NCBI GenBank assembly: GCA_964551335.1
Contig: CAZKCO010000006.1
Location: 186,001 to 250,000, forward strand
DNA: 64,000 nucleotides
DNA from: Tunicatimonas sp964551335
GTDB taxonomy: Bacteria; Bacteroidota; Bacteroidia; Cytophagales; Cyclobacteriaceae
Reading direction: 5' to 3'
Under the pieces are notes generated by a model. That model saw only the letters and a program-made list of their open reading frames with translations. It made no database searches and was not told where the DNA came from. The translations under genes were made by a program, and so were the position numbers. Below are positions 63,315 to 64,000 of the stretch, piece by piece. The stretch's first letter is position 1; each line of letters starts with the position of its first letter.

Positions 63315-64000
63315 ATGTGTAATGTGCTCTACTTATCCTATGATGGAATGACTGATCAATTGGGTCAATCTCAGGTGCTACCCTATCTCCAAGGCTTATC
63401 AGAAACAGGATATAAATACACCTTAGTCAGCTTTGAAAAAAGAAAAGCGTTTGACAAAAATAAAGAGTTAGTCGTGGCTCTTTTAGCAAATTATGAAATC
63501 AATTGGGTACCTCTAACATATCATAAGTTTCCTCCTGTTCTGTCTACGTTGTTTGATCTTTATAAACTTTGGAGAAAAGTAAATCAACTAGTAAAAACAC
63601 AAAAGTTTAAAATCATTCACTGTCGCAGCTATCTCACTACACTAGTGGGACTCCCTATAAAGAAAAGATATGATATTAAGCTAATATTTGATATGCGAGG
63701 GTTCTGGGCTGATGAAAGATTAGAGGGAGGAATCTGGAATATACGTAACCCCCTTTTTAGATACATTTATCGTTACTTTAAAAAGCAAGAAAAGCTATTT
63801 TTTAGGCAGTCAGATTACATCATAAGTTTAACCAATGCAGCCAAGCAATTTATTAATGAAAATGAGCCCTCAAGTGCTCCGATTTCTGTTATTCCTTGTT
63901 GTGCCGATTTAGCCTTATTTTCACCAGAAAACGTGAGTTTAGAGGCTAAACAGTCATTACGCCAAACTCTAGGAATAGCGGATAACAGCTTTATTCTTCT
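63315..64000 (+). CDS. Glycosyltransferase family 4 type, N-terminal part
   Basis: The frame starts with ATG at 63315, six bases after the DUF4838 stop, and stays open to the window edge (228 complete codons). MCNVLYLSYDGMTDQLGQSQ followed by VLPYLQGLSE is typical of a GT-B acceptor domain in capsule clusters; the segment FDMRGFWADERLEGGIWN near residue 125 and ISLTNAAKQF also fit. The donor domain and E-x7-E motif lie outside the window. The cluster therefore continues to the right. Confidence 0.88.
   Translation, partial: MCNVLYLSYDGMTDQLGQSQVLPYLQGLSETGYKYTLVSFEKRKAFDKNKELVVALLANYEINWVPLTYHKFPPVLSTLFDLYKLWRKVNQLVKTQKFKIIHCRSYLTTLVGLPIKKRYDIKLIFDMRGFWADERLEGGIWNIRNPLFRYIYRYFKKQEKLFFRQSDYIISLTNAAKQFINENEPSSAPISVIPCCADLALFSPENVSLEAKQSLRQTLGIADNSFIL

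Overview
The window looks like a chromosomal piece of a Bacteroidota genome, most likely an aquatic or marine member of the Cytophagales. The evidence is several promoters of the Bacteroidota form (TTG, about 20 bp, TAnnTTTG), type IX secretion tails, DUF3667 and DUF1206 membrane proteins, ribosomal protein L21 with a helix-hairpin-helix tail, a cyclase/TolB/TPR/AraC fusion, a eukaryote-like NrdB and a lycopene cyclase. No rRNA, tRNA or CRISPR array was recognised. All calls were made by reading the sequence; no database search was possible.

Bases 1-20,400 are a mosaic of short transcription units: the end of an alpha-L-rhamnosidase, AcpH, D-lactate dehydrogenase, Tat-exported sugar enzymes (Gfo/Idh/MocA oxidoreductase, xylose-isomerase-like protein), a quinone-oxidoreductase-like protein, two class III cyclases, an RluA pseudouridine synthase whose start codon is unclear, a SulP transporter, a PhoD-like phosphatase lipoprotein, a DUF4136 lipoprotein, a Xre-RES toxin-antitoxin pair with a twin-repeat operator, a GH43 enzyme and a SelW-like Rdx protein. 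Bases 20,600-26,500 hold a HEPN-like protein, the nrdBA ribonucleotide reductase pair and the rplU-rpmA pair. Bases 26,685-34,125 read rightward: a 1382-residue TPR protein, a type IX cargo protein, a DUF3667 protein and lycopene cyclase. A decayed beta-propeller pseudogene follows, then a barrel protein, an amidohydrolase, an AAA ATPase remnant, two oxidoreductases, DUF1206, two CDF-type cation transporters and an alpha/beta hydrolase.

Bases 43,277-64,000 are a surface-polysaccharide cluster that runs off the right edge. It starts with an ABC exporter (Wzm-like permease, Wzt-like ATPase with a C-terminal glycan-recognition domain). It continues with three sulfotransferase-like proteins, a sugar aminotransferase, a polysaccharide pyruvyl transferase, a WbqC-like protein, a GNAT acetyltransferase, four intact family-2 and five family-4 type glycosyltransferases (the last one cut by the edge), a truncated glycosyltransferase, an IS3-type transposase remnant and a secreted DUF4838 protein. 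The simplest reading is synthesis and export of a sulfated, probably pyruvylated glycan containing N-acylated amino sugar. Base composition falls sharply inside wzt, which suggests that the glycan-specific part was swapped in by recombination.

The items most worth a second look are: the composition break inside wzt; the sulfotransferase-rich cluster with its inverted sulfotransferase and IS scar; degenerate 7-base periodic arrays that touch start and stop codons of several genes; the RluA frame that follows a cyclase in the same frame across one TGA with no standard start codon; and the cyclase-TolB-TPR-AraC fusion.
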